Assembly: GCA_963662965.1 (NCBI GenBank)
Contig: OY759970.1
Coordinates: forward strand, 2,294,001 to 2,358,000
Origin: DTWD01 sp963662965
Lineage (GTDB): Bacteria; Acidobacteriota; Vicinamibacteria; Vicinamibacterales; UBA8438
Length of the DNA stretch: 64,000 nt
Reading direction: 5' to 3'
This document shows, piece after piece, positions 54,281 through 63,356 of the stretch. Under the pieces are notes generated by a model. That model saw nothing but the letters and a program-made list of their open reading frames with translations, searched no databases and was not told where the DNA came from. The translations under genes were made by a program, and so were the position numbers. Position 1 is the stretch's first letter. Each line of letters begins with the position of its first letter.

Positions 54281-54371
54281 ACGGGGTCTGCGACCCCGCA
54301 CCCCGCCGGCGGCACTCGTGGGGGGGCTTCGCCTCACTCCGTTCCGTCTGGGGAGCGCACGTGCGCGCCCT
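54262..54371 (-). repeat. Hairpin repeat module B (copy B6), inverted orientation
   Basis: Read on the minus strand it opens AGGGCGCGCACGTGCGC near 54371, continues GGAACGGAGTG and CACGAGTGCCGCCGGCGGGG, and closes with GGGGT-CGCAG-ACCCC and GTCTAAG at about 54278. A second end scrap GACCCCGTCTAG (54262-54273) reaches into the NtrC coding end. The remaining 54372-54500 shows nothing recognisable. Confidence 0.75.
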
Positions 54372-54500
54372 GATCGCGTACTTAGAGAGATCGGGGCTGC
54401 TGCGCGTCACGGGCGGCGGCCAGCGCAGGTTCGGGCGGCTCAGCAGCGTGTCGAACCTGCCCCGGGCCGATCGAACCGCGAGAGACATGTGCAACTCGCG

Positions 54501-55934
54501 CTAGCGCCGACGGGCGTTCCGTGGTCTCGCACGGCCGCGAGACCGCGACCCTCTGGACGACGCCGACGCCGATGATGATGATGACGACCGAGACGACGAA
54601 GGCGAGCGCGACGCTCGCCCTGAACGAGCGATTTTCTTTCCGGAGACGCCGCTGAGCAGGCGGTCGTACTTCTCTAGGATCACGTCCCACTCGTAGTTGG
54701 CCTTCACATACGCCTGTCCGTTGCGTCCCAGCGCCGCGCGCAGGTCGTCGTTCCCCATGAGGAGCCGAAGGCACTCCACGAATTCCTCTCGGTCGGCGTA
54801 ATACAACCCGCCATTGCTCCGCTGGCAATGGTCGGTGACGACGTCGCTGCGCGCGTTGGCAAGCACCGGTGTACCGACGGCGAAGGCCTCGAGTGCGAGC
54901 AGCGATAGGCTCTCGTACGGCGAGGGCACGACGACGACGGTGGCCGCATTGAGCGCCTCTAGGCGCTCGTGCTCCGAGAGCAGGCCGGCGAATCGAATAT
55001 ACGGCTCCTCCGGAATCGGCATCAGCTTCACGCCCATGAGGGCGAGCGTGGCATCCCCGTGCTCCGAGGCATAGGAACCGAAGTGAGCGATCAGTTCCTC
55101 ACAGCCTTTGCCAGGATCGATCCGTCCACCGTAGAGAGCGAACGGTCCGTACAACCGATGCCGGCGCCGGAACGCGGCAGCGGTGGGCTGACGATGCTCT
55201 TCGGCGACGATGTCGTCGGCTGCGTCTTTGTCCTCGTCTTCGCCTTCGAACTCATTAGAGGCGCTCCGGCTCAGGGGGACCGACGGGTGGGTCTCGGACG
55301 GGCTGCCGTTCGACGCGAACTGTGCGGGGAGATCGACGCCGCAGCCGACAATCTCGTCCGCCTTCGCGTCGATGGTGAACTGCGACCGCAGGAAGGCCCG
55401 CTCGACGCCCGTGTTGTACGCGATGCCAGCCGGAGCGTTGAAGACGTCACGGTAGAGGTCGAGCCGGATGGCCGGTTCGTCGTGTGCGGTTGGGACGAGG
55501 ACGCTTCGCCGCGGGTCGACCTTCAATCCGAGTACGGTCGGCGCATAGAGATACGTGAAGAAAATCAGCGCGTCGTAGGATGCGTGCCGTTGCTCCAAAT
55601 ACTCAATCAGCGTCGGGCACCACGGCCCTTGCTGCTTGAGCCACTCCTGCTCGTCGTCGGCGGAGTGGTGGTTGTTGAAGATCCAGTCGGAGTACTCATT
55701 GAAGCTCGCAATGTCACGCGTGCGCGCATTGGCGAACCGGCGGACCGTGACACCGCGCACGCGGTCGGCGCCTTCGGGATACTCATTCGCCCACGACACG
55801 TAGTCGCGCGCGCAGGTCGTCAGAACGTCCACCTGGTGCCGGGCCGCGAGCCGCTCTGCGACCAGTCGGCAATGGTACTCTGAGCCACCGAGGATCTCGG
55901 TGCCGTAGCGTTGAATGATAAAGGCGACTTTCAC
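54501..55934 (-). CDS. GT4 glycosyltransferase, type I of this cluster, with a Ser/Arg-rich tail
   Basis: This 477-residue GT-B enzyme starts on GTG 55934, overlapping the preceding stop as GTGA. N-terminus KVAFIIQRYGTEILGGSEYH is shared with the 58227 product. The donor domain has GGRIDPGKGCEELI, PSPYESLSLLALEAFAVGTP and EWDVILEKYDRLL. An acidic insert (EFEGEDEDKDAADD) lies near 230. The last ~45 residues are Ser/Arg repeats (RSPSSSRSSSSSSASASSRG) foreign to the family, encoded by a GAY-rich tract on the other strand. Last gene of the glycan operon. Confidence 0.85.
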   Translation of the reverse strand: MKVAFIIQRYGTEILGGSEYHCRLVAERLAARHQVDVLTTCARDYVSWANEYPEGADRVRGVTVRRFANARTRDIASFNEYSDWIFNNHHSADDEQEWLKQQGPWCPTLIEYLEQRHASYDALIFFTYLYAPTVLGLKVDPRRSVLVPTAHDEPAIRLDLYRDVFNAPAGIAYNTGVERAFLRSQFTIDAKADEIVGCGVDLPAQFASNGSPSETHPSVPLSRSASNEFEGEDEDKDAADDIVAEEHRQPTAAAFRRRHRLYGPFALYGGRIDPGKGCEELIAHFGSYASEHGDATLALMGVKLMPIPEEPYIRFAGLLSEHERLEALNAATVVVVPSPYESLSLLALEAFAVGTPVLANARSDVVTDHCQRSNGGLYYADREEFVECLRLLMGNDDLRAALGRNGQAYVKANYEWDVILEKYDRLLSGVSGKKIARSGRASRSPSSSRSSSSSSASASSRGSRSRGRARPRNARRR

Positions 55935-57010
55935 TGACGATGGCGAGAACAGGCCGCTAGTAAATCGTCGACGGCCGACGCGGCCCGCGCCGGCCCGAAG
56001 TCCCTCACGCGGCGTCGCTGACCGGCAATGACGGAAGATCTCACGCGATCATCGTACACCAGGAGCCCGAGCATCTCCGCGGCGTACTCGAGGTCCTTGG
56101 GGGCGAAGCAGACGCCCGCACCACCAAGGGTCTCGGGTACCGCTGTGGATCCGAACGCCAGCACCGGGACGTCGGCGGCCATCGCCTCGACGAGTGGGAC
56201 GCAGAACCCCTCGTGCTCACTGAGCGACACATACGCGCTGGCGGTTCGATAGTAGGTCGCGAGCTCGACGTCCGGCACGGGACCGGTGAACACGAACCGG
56301 TCCGTCGGCATCTCGTACTCCGCGATGAGCGCGCGGAGCGTGTCGTAGTATCGAGGCACGGCATCCGACCGGCCGACGAAAATGAAGCGGTAGTCGGTAT
56401 CGACGTATCGCTTGTAGTGCTCGGCCAGACGAATGTGGTCCTCGATTCTCTTGTTCGGTGCGATCCTGCCGACGAACAGGATGTTCGCCAAGCCGTCGTC
56501 CGTGAGCGACCGCTCGAGCGCCGGTAGACGAGGACCATCGGTGATCCGCGTCGTATCGACGACAATCGGCATCACCCCGGTCTGGACAAAGCCGAGCCCG
56601 TCGAGCTCCTGGCGGTTGTACTCCGAGTCACCGAGCGCGAGGTCGACGTGACCGACCAGTGTCTCGAGTTCGGCGCGACCAAGCACCGCGATGCGAAAGA
56701 TATCGGCGTCGTAAGGGGCAAAAAAGCGGGCCGGTGTGATGTTGTGGTATTGGAGGACCCGCCGCCCGGGGAGTGCGGCCAGCGCGGCAGTCATCGGCGA
56801 CGGCACCGCGAAGTGGAGGATGGTCACGTCCCCGCGCCCGGATGACGGATCGGCGAACGGCCGGATGTCCTCCCGTAGGTCATCGTCGATCGACAATGCA
56901 TAGATGTGCGATTCGGCGCCGCGCTGACGCAACAGCTCCCGCACCCGCCGTGCGCTGTCGCCGACGGCATCGCCGCGGTGGGCGGCCGGGACCCACTGAT
57001 TCACGATCAC
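55931..57010 (-). CDS. GT4 glycosyltransferase, type II of this cluster
   Basis: This is 359 residues from GTG 57010, chosen because it overlaps the upstream stop as GTGA and opens a beta strand (VIVNQWVPAAHRGDAVGD). The longer open frame would overlap the previous gene by 118 bases. Landmarks are QYHNITPARFF, ALGDSEYNRQELDGLGF, ILFVGRIAPNKRIEDHIRL, SEHEGFCVPLVEAMA and FGSTAVPETLGGAG. It is closest to the 57007 product, with the same HNITP motif. Likely adds a sugar to a cell-surface glycan from a nucleotide donor. Confidence 0.88.
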   Translation of the reverse strand: MIVNQWVPAAHRGDAVGDSARRVRELLRQRGAESHIYALSIDDDLREDIRPFADPSSGRGDVTILHFAVPSPMTAALAALPGRRVLQYHNITPARFFAPYDADIFRIAVLGRAELETLVGHVDLALGDSEYNRQELDGLGFVQTGVMPIVVDTTRITDGPRLPALERSLTDDGLANILFVGRIAPNKRIEDHIRLAEHYKRYVDTDYRFIFVGRSDAVPRYYDTLRALIAEYEMPTDRFVFTGPVPDVELATYYRTASAYVSLSEHEGFCVPLVEAMAADVPVLAFGSTAVPETLGGAGVCFAPKDLEYAAEMLGLLVYDDRVRSSVIAGQRRRVRDFGPARAASAVDDLLAACSRHRQ

Positions 57011-58230
57011 GGCGACGCGGGCTCCTTTGGCAATGCCTGGAACGCCGACGGACGGTAGCGTCTGAGTTCCTCGAGATCCTCGGAAAGCTCGAACTGACGC
57101 CAAAAATCCCAGGTGACCTCGCACGGCCGCGGACGAGGCGTCGCACGGACCTGGTCAACATAGCCGAGCAGGGTCGCACCGAAATCCCTCTCCCGGAATC
57201 GCGCGAGGGCGCCGTCCTGCGCCTGGATGATTTCCCGGGCGAGCGCATCATCACTGAGCACGGCATTCATGAGGGATGCCACGTGGCGCGGATCCTTGTA
57301 GTCGTATAACACCCCACCGCCGTCCATCGTCGCGGGGACCGCGGCGGCGTTGAACGCGACCACCGGGATCCGTTTGTAGAAGGCCTCGACCAGAGGCACG
57401 CAGAACCCTTCGTGCTCGCTCGCCGACAGGAACAGATCCGCGACGTCGTACAGCGCCGTCAGCTCTTCGTTTGAGACATGTCCGATCAGATGAACATCGG
57501 GTGTGCCGAGTTGGTCGACAAGCGCCGTAATCGAGGCGTGGTAGTCGGCGAACCCGCTGTGCGATCCGACGAGCAACAGACGTGACGCCGGGTTGTACCG
57601 GGCCCGGTAGGCGTGAAAGAAGCGAATCACGTCCTCGATCCGCTTGCTGGGAATGAGGCGCCCGACAAAGAGAATGTTGGTCCATTCGTCGTCGAGATAT
57701 GACGCGAGAAGCGGGTTCGGTGTCACGTCGAGGTGCGCGAAGCTCGGCACGACCGGTAGGACCCCGGTGTTCGGGAAGCCCATCTCATCGAGCTCGGCCT
57801 TGTTGAACGCCGAGTCCCCGAGTGCCAGGTCGCATCGTCCCGTGTACGCCGTCAGCTCTCGTCGACCACTGTAGCATTGCTGCACGAGCGTCGGATTGAC
57901 GCCGATGAAGTAATGCGGTGGTGTGATGTTGTGGTACACGAGGACCATGCGGTCTGGGAGCGCGAACGCGACCCGCGACGCCCGGGATCCAATCGAGAAG
58001 TGATGGATGAGGATCCTGTCGACGTGTGAGTCGTCGATCAGATCTCGGTAGTCCTCCGTGAGGTCCTCGACCCTCGGCTCGGCGGTCTGCACGTAGATCC
58101 GCGATTCATACCCGGCTTCGCGTAAGACCCGCTGGATGCCGAGGGTCTCGTTGCCGATGGCGTCTCCGTAGCCAAGGGTCGCGAGGACCTGATGGACCTG
58201 CACCGGGCGGGTCGTCCGCGTCTTCGTCAC
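57007..58230 (-). CDS. GT4 glycosyltransferase, type II of this cluster
   Basis: This is 407 residues from GTG 58230 (GTGA overlap with the upstream stop). It carries VYHNITPPHYF, ALGDSAFNKAELDEMGFPNT, ILFVGRLIPSKRIEDVIRFF, SEHEGFCVPLVEAFYKRIPV and FNAAAVPATMDGGG. It is a paralogue of the 55931 product through the whole GT-B fold, with an extra ~40 residues at the C-terminus (WDFWRQFELSEDLEELRRY). Cytoplasmic, acting on a lipid-linked or nascent glycan by inference from the operon. Confidence 0.88.
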   Translation of the reverse strand: MTKTRTTRPVQVHQVLATLGYGDAIGNETLGIQRVLREAGYESRIYVQTAEPRVEDLTEDYRDLIDDSHVDRILIHHFSIGSRASRVAFALPDRMVLVYHNITPPHYFIGVNPTLVQQCYSGRRELTAYTGRCDLALGDSAFNKAELDEMGFPNTGVLPVVPSFAHLDVTPNPLLASYLDDEWTNILFVGRLIPSKRIEDVIRFFHAYRARYNPASRLLLVGSHSGFADYHASITALVDQLGTPDVHLIGHVSNEELTALYDVADLFLSASEHEGFCVPLVEAFYKRIPVVAFNAAAVPATMDGGGVLYDYKDPRHVASLMNAVLSDDALAREIIQAQDGALARFRERDFGATLLGYVDQVRATPRPRPCEVTWDFWRQFELSEDLEELRRYRPSAFQALPKEPASP

Positions 58231-59555
58231 TGGTCCAGGTCCTGACTGTCTGGCCCATCGGCCTGGTCCCGCGCCGGCCCCCTCGGGAGCTGCTCGACGA
58301 GATCCCGGGCCGCGGCCTGCACGCGCCGGCGTCGCTCGAGCCAACCCGGTTGTGGCTCAGCCACCGCCTCGTACCCGGCGCGGTCGGCGTGCCGCAGCCG
58401 TTCGAGCATCGTCAGATACTTGCGGTCGATGACGTCCCACGTGTAGTGGCGCTCGTAATACGTTCGGCCGTCGTTCGCCAAGGTGTGACGGAGCGCCCGG
58501 TTGGACTCCAGCGCGTACAGCGCTTCGGCAAATTCGCCGTAGGACTCGTAGTAGAGACCGGCGTTCGCCCGGATCGTCTGTCCCCGAAGAACGTCACAAC
58601 GGCCGTTGACCAAGACGGGCAGGCGCATCGCCCACGCTTCGATGGTCACCATCGACAGGCTCTCGAAATACGACGGCATCAAGAGGAGGTCCGCCGCGGC
58701 CATGGTGTCGTATTTCTCTTCGTCCGTCACAAAGCCGAGGTGTCGAATACGCGGGTGCGTGGGGATCGGCATCACCAGACTGCCGATGAGGACGAGCTCC
58801 ATGGTACGCGAGACTTGGGCGGCGTAGCGTCGAAAATAGTCGAACATCTCGGCGCACCCTTTGTTTTCGTCGATCCGACCGACGTACAGCGCGAACCGTC
58901 CAGCGATGCCGGTGCGCGCCCGAAACCGCGCCGCATCAGCCGTTTCAGATACCTCTGAGCCGACGCCGACGACAACACCCGGGACGTCGCGATTGCCGGA
59001 CACACCCTGGATGAGGGCCCGCTCCTCGTGGGAGTTGTACATCACGGCGCGGACGCCGCGGAACGCCGGTCCAAAGATCGCCAGGCCGAGGGCGGGATCC
59101 CGCTCGGCGGTCGGCACGAGAATCGCACGTTGTGGTGTCGCCCGTACGCCGTGATACGTGTGGTAGTAGCGATAGCTGAAGAAGATGACGTAGTCGTAGT
59201 CGTTGCCGCGCCCCCGGAGGTAATTGACGAGCATCGGACTCGTTGGTCCCTCAGCCCGAAGCCACTTCAGTTCGTCGGCGATCGAATGGCGCTCGCCGAA
59301 GACATACTCGGACCGTCGGCCGAAATCGTGCGGGTCACGTTCGCGACTGACCAGGAACCGTCGTACACGGACCCCGTTGATCTCGTCCACGCCCTCTGGG
59401 AGCTCATTGCGCCACGTGATGTAGTCGCGCGCGCAGGTCGTGAGCACCTCGACGTCGGCGTGCCGGGCCAGTCGTTCGGCAATGTATCGCGCATGCAGTT
59501 CCGCGCCGCCGTTCAGATCGGCGCCGTAGCGCTGCACGACGACCGCGAGTTTCAC
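58227..59555 (-). CDS. GT4 glycosyltransferase, type I of this cluster
   Basis: This 442-residue protein starts on GTG 59555 (GTGA overlap). The N-terminus KLAVVVQRYGADLNGGAELH and LTTCARDYITWRNELPEG are shared with the 54501 product. The donor domain has ALYVGRIDENKGCAEMFDYF, PSYFESLSMVTIEAWAMRLP and YTWDVIDRKYLTML. Its C-terminus is polar without the Ser/Arg tract of its paralogue. Probably adds a sugar to the same glycan. Confidence 0.88.
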   Translation of the reverse strand: MKLAVVVQRYGADLNGGAELHARYIAERLARHADVEVLTTCARDYITWRNELPEGVDEINGVRVRRFLVSRERDPHDFGRRSEYVFGERHSIADELKWLRAEGPTSPMLVNYLRGRGNDYDYVIFFSYRYYHTYHGVRATPQRAILVPTAERDPALGLAIFGPAFRGVRAVMYNSHEERALIQGVSGNRDVPGVVVGVGSEVSETADAARFRARTGIAGRFALYVGRIDENKGCAEMFDYFRRYAAQVSRTMELVLIGSLVMPIPTHPRIRHLGFVTDEEKYDTMAAADLLLMPSYFESLSMVTIEAWAMRLPVLVNGRCDVLRGQTIRANAGLYYESYGEFAEALYALESNRALRHTLANDGRTYYERHYTWDVIDRKYLTMLERLRHADRAGYEAVAEPQPGWLERRRRVQAAARDLVEQLPRGPARDQADGPDSQDLDQ

Positions 59556-60478
59556 TGCTCGGGTGAGTCCGGAGGGTTCCCGCTCGTCGGGGGTCGAGGA
59601 TTGTCAGACGTAGTGTCGGCGGCCGGCGCTCCGTCACCTCCGTCGGTCGGCGATGACTCGCCCACCGTCTGGGGCTCGTTGGTCGCCGGGGCCGCCGTGT
59701 CGGTCGCGGCGTTGCCCGCCGGTCGTCGTCGGCCCCGCCGGCGCCGCCGGCGTTTCCGGTCGGGGCCGCCGTCGGTGACCGCTTCGTCGCCTCGTGCGTC
59801 CGGGCGGGCGGTCGCGTTCGTTCGGGGTGTCGATCGGTACTGCACGACCTGCTCGAGCGCCCGCGCCCGTCGTTCGTCGAAGTCGAGCCGGGCGGCGACC
59901 GATTCGACGCGCATCTTATGATTCTTCACGTCGATCGACAGCCGGGTCATTTCGACCACGAGGTTGTTGAGCACTTCGTAGGTCAGCGCGTCCAGCTCGG
60001 CGCGCGCGGTCATTTTGGCGGCGATTCTTTCGAAGCGTTCGACGAGCTCCACGTGTGTATCCACCATCCAGTCGATCTGCTCTTTCTGCACCGCCAGTGC
60101 GTGGAGGATCGGCGTCGGGTTGAGGAACAGCTTCAACAGCGGGTTCAACAGCCGCCGTATGGCGAACAGTATTCGACCCGCCGCGCCGCGCGACGACCGG
60201 TAGATGCTTTCCGGGTCGACGGCGTACGACTCCGACACGGGTGGTGGTTCGCGCCGCGTGAGTCCTTCCACCGGGTGTTCCCCACGCTGGCGATAGTGCT
60301 GGAGGAGGTCCGACCGCACGTTCTTCGGGTCGAGAAAGCGCTCGAGCTTGACGCCGGCCAGCTCTCGGATTTGTTCCTCGGTATAGTCGACGCCTCGCTT
60401 GTCGCGGATCCTGGATCGGATCTGCTCCATGATTTGCTCGACGTCGACGCTGTCAGAACGGATATTGAACTCGGACAT
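59552..60478 (-). CDS. Coiled-coil accessory protein at the head of the glycosyltransferase operon
   Basis: This is 308 residues from ATG 60478 (MSEFNIRSDSVDVEQIMEQI); the frame opens 10 codons earlier. The N-terminus IMEQIRSRIRDKRGVDYTEE and ELAGVKLERFLDPKNVRSDL resembles short proteins that precede methyl- and glycosyltransferases in O-antigen loci. A possible amphipathic or membrane patch (FAIRRLLNPLLKLFLNPTPI) is followed by a long helix (about 140-220), then an Arg tract (RKRRRRRRGRRRP) and an acidic Pro/Thr-rich tail. It may scaffold the transferases at the membrane. Function not known. Confidence 0.65.
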   Translation of the reverse strand: MSEFNIRSDSVDVEQIMEQIRSRIRDKRGVDYTEEQIRELAGVKLERFLDPKNVRSDLLQHYRQRGEHPVEGLTRREPPPVSESYAVDPESIYRSSRGAAGRILFAIRRLLNPLLKLFLNPTPILHALAVQKEQIDWMVDTHVELVERFERIAAKMTARAELDALTYEVLNNLVVEMTRLSIDVKNHKMRVESVAARLDFDERRARALEQVVQYRSTPRTNATARPDARGDEAVTDGGPDRKRRRRRRGRRRPAGNAATDTAAPATNEPQTVGESSPTDGGDGAPAADTTSDNPRPPTSGNPPDSPEQ

Positions 60479-60577
60479 GTCGCCGGGTCCACGCGTGTCC
60501 AACCTCAAGAGCGCGTGGTGAGGTGAGGCCAGCCACGACCAGCATTTTTGGTCCTGTGGCCGGCGAGCTATCGGAAC

Positions 60578-60889
60578 TCAGGAGAAGCTGCTCAGCGCGT
60601 CTGATTCCGACTCGAACGTGTCGAACACCGTCAGCAACTTCGTGATGGCCAGCAAGTCCTCGATCTGCTTCGTCAGGTGCAGGAGCTTGAAGTTGCCCCC
60701 TTGCCGGCTCACGGTGGTGTACGTCCGCACGATCTCGCCTAAGCCCGCGCTGTCGACATATGGCACGCCTTCGAGATTCAGTAGCAGCTTCTTGTGTCCT
60801 TGCTGGATCAAGCTATTGACCTTGTCCTTGAGCAGCTCGTCGCCTTCACCAATCGTCAGCTTCCCCTTGAGGTCCAAGATACATGACAT
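60578..60889 (-). CDS. STAS-domain anti-sigma-factor antagonist-like protein
   Basis: This 103-residue single STAS domain has LDLKGKLTIGEGDELLKDKV, KLLLNLEGVPYVDSAGLGEI with phosphorylatable Ser47, and FKLLHLTKQIEDLLAITKL. It is SpoIIAA/RsbV-like and would switch partner kinases by Ser phosphorylation. It has its own sigma-70 promoter. No RsbW-type kinase is adjacent. It lies 99 bases before the glycan operon on the same strand and could be cotranscribed with it. Confidence 0.9.
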   Translation of the reverse strand: MSCILDLKGKLTIGEGDELLKDKVNSLIQQGHKKLLLNLEGVPYVDSAGLGEIVRTYTTVSRQGGNFKLLHLTKQIEDLLAITKLLTVFDTFESESDALSSFS

Positions 60890-60961
60890 TGCCGATCAGG
60901 CGCTCTTCGATCTGCATCGCTTAGATTCCTCTCGCCAGTTTCACCGCATTCGAGACCCGAC

Positions 60962-60991
60962 ACCGTACCATGGCCGTTTCAGCAGTGTCAA
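60962..60991 (-). promoter_or_regulatory. Sigma-70 promoter of the STAS gene
   Basis: On the minus strand TTGACA (60986-60991, perfect), 18-base spacer, TACGGT (60962-60967, weak). A pair of short palindromes, CCCAAT-AAA-ATTGGG and TTGGGCCCAA (about 61011-61030), lies further upstream, between this promoter and the kinase stop, and may act as a weak terminator. Confidence 0.6.
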
Positions 60992-61040
60992 GAAACGAAG
61001 CGTGCGTTAACCCAATAAAATTGGGCCCAATATTCAATTA

Positions 61041-63352
61041 TCAGCGTGCTTCCCTCGCCCGTGAGTCGGTGTCGGTGGCACGCGTCCATCGTTCCACGGC
61101 GTCTCGCACGGTGCCGGGATCGATCGGCTTGCTGACGTAGTCGTCCATGCCGGCGAGCAGGCATTTTTCGCGGTCGCCTTCCATCGCTTCAGCGGTAATC
61201 GCGATGATCGGAACGCGCGGACCGGAGGCGTGCAGCCGCCGGATCTCGGTCGTCGCCTCATATCCGTCCATCTCGGGCATCTGGCAATCCATGAAGACGA
61301 GGTCGTAGTCGCCCCGATCGACCTTCTCGACAGCTTCGTGTCCGGTCGAGACCCACTCGACGTGGCACCCCAGCTTTTCGAGCGTGCGCACGGCGATCAG
61401 CCGGTTCACCGCGTTGTCCTCGGCCAGTAGGATGCGCGGGCGATCGGATGCGGCCCCTGGTCCGGGCCGTGACCCCACATCCGGCGCGTCCACAGCCGCC
61501 GGGCGTTCGCCTGGCCCGGCCGCGCTGCCGTCGGCGCGCTGTCCAATGACTTGGGACAAGGTCCGCTGAAGGCTGGTGGGTCGCGCCGGCTTCGTCAGCG
61601 AGGCATCGAAGAGCGGGGTGTCTGCGGCTGTCGCGCCGGTCTCATTCTGGCGACCAACCGACGTCAGCAGCACCATGCGCAGTGGGCGCAGCGTGTCGTC
61701 GTCGCGGACCGCCCGGGCGAACGTGACGCCGTCCATCTCGGGCATCTGTTGATCGACGACGACATCGGGGCCGCCGCCGTCCTCCGTGCATGCGGCCCGA
61801 AGCGTGCGGAGCGCGGCGGTGGCCGACGCCGCAACAGGCACGTCCATGCCCCAGGAGCCGAGCTGCTCCTCGAGAATGGCCCGGTTGATCGGTGAGTCGT
61901 CGACCACGAGGACGGTGCGCCCCGCGAGCTCCGAGTACGACGGCGCGTGAGGTGGGTGAGGGTCGCGTTCGAGGCAGACACTGAACCAAAACGTCGACCC
62001 CTGGCCCTCGAGGCTCCGGGCTCCCGCGGTTCCACCCATCATTTGCGCCAGCTGCCGTGAAATCGCCAAGCCGAGGCCAGTGCCACCGTAGCGCCGCGTC
62101 GTCGACGTGTCGGTTTGCGTGAACTTCTCGAACAGACCGTCGATCTTGTCGGTCGGGATGCCCATCCCGGTGTCTTCGACCGAGAATTGAACGATGCGTT
62201 GGTCATCCTTCTCATCGATCAACTCGACCTCGACGAGGATGTGGCCGTCGCTCGTGAACTTCACCGCATTGCCAATGAGGTTGGTGAGCACCTGCTTGAT
62301 GCGTGTCGGATCGCCCAGCACGTGGTGCGGGACGTCGGGTGCCGTCCTGACGTCGAGCTCTAGACCTTTTTGACCTGCCCGCGGGGCGAGCATTTCCGCC
62401 GTTTCGGCAATCGCCGTGGTCAAGTTGAACGGAACGCGCTCGAGGGTGAGCCTGCCCGCCTCGATCTTCGAGAGATCCAGAATGTCGTTCAGGATCGTGA
62501 GGAGCGAGTCCGCCGAGTCTCTGATCGTCTTGGCGTACATCCGCTGGTCACGTGACAGAGGCGTGTCGAGAATGAGGTCGGCCATGCCAATGACGCCGTT
62601 CATCGGCGTGCGAATCTCGTGGCTCATGTTCGCGAGGAAGTCGCTCTTCGCGCGGTTCGCCGACTCGGCCTGCGCTTTCGAATGCCGAAGCTGCTCGGAC
62701 TGGTCCTCGAGTTGCGCAATGAACTCCTTCGCGACGTCGACCACCTGACCGGTGCGCGTGCGAATACGCTCGGCCGTCCGCGCGGTGAAGCCATGTAGAG
62801 GCCGAGGCATGCGACCGACAGCATCTTGGCTCCCTGCGCCGCCCAGCTGAACGAACGGCCGTCAACGTACTGCACGACAAGCAGCATCATCACGAACGCG
62901 GCGAGCATGATGCTCGTGAAGAACAAGACCCGATACGAGTTCGTGTTCGACTGGTCCGCCGCCCGCGCCAGCGGAATGAAGAACAGTCAGCTCTGCTCGG
63001 CGCCGGCGAAGTAGACGATCCCGGTGATGACGAAAATATCGACGGTGAGAAACACGTCGCCGAGGCGCCAGCGGGGGAAGCGTGCGTACAGGCGATGCAG
63101 CACGATCCACGTTGCGACGGAGTAGCCGAGCACCCCACTACTCACGGCGAGGAACTCTGCGAGGACGAACTGGTCCTGGATGAAGATGTTGTGCGCGGCC
63201 AGCAGCATCAGGAGCAGGACGTAGCCGCCTATCCGCAGCGACGGGATGGCGCGAACCTGCAGCCGTTTCGATCGTTCCGCTTTGTGCCGCTGCGCGACGT
63301 GCGGATCGAGGTCGATAATGCCTTGGCGTCCGTCATTCCTGAGATCGGTCAT
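61041..63352 (-). pseudogene. Hybrid histidine kinase with a nonsense codon and a frameshift in its membrane sensor part
   Basis: ATG 63352 opens a membrane domain (LLLMLLAAHNIFIQDQFVLA; several helices). An in-frame TGA at 62987-62989 interrupts it. The same frame continues in family-like sequence (LFFIPLARAADQSNTNSYRV, MLLVVQYVDGRSFSW, SVACLGLYMA), then one base is missing near 62790. From there to 61041 an intact frame (589 residues if started at ATG 62810) carries TARTAERIR, HisKA with SHEIRTPMNG (His64), a HATPase (DTGMGI, GGTGLGLAIS) and two receiver domains (VVVDQQMPEMDG, VFMDCQMPEMDG). The soluble half may still be made; the sensor half is broken unless the two changes are sequence errors. 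Confidence 0.8.
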
Positions 63353-63356
63353 CGTG

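Noticed and set aside
14655..54371. Classical REP elements with a RAYT transposase
   Set aside because: No RAYT gene in the window and the units are longer and three-stemmed; kept instead as an unnamed family.
54382..54828. Minus-strand frame with an apparent transmembrane segment at the end of the 54501 glycosyltransferase
   Set aside because: The Ile/Val run is an alternate-frame reading of the Ser-rich trinucleotide tract.
62987..62989. TGA in the hybrid kinase as a selenocysteine codon, given SelD in the window
   Set aside because: The position is in a membrane-sensor segment with no redox motif, no convincing SECIS hairpin follows, and a frameshift nearby shows the gene is simply damaged.
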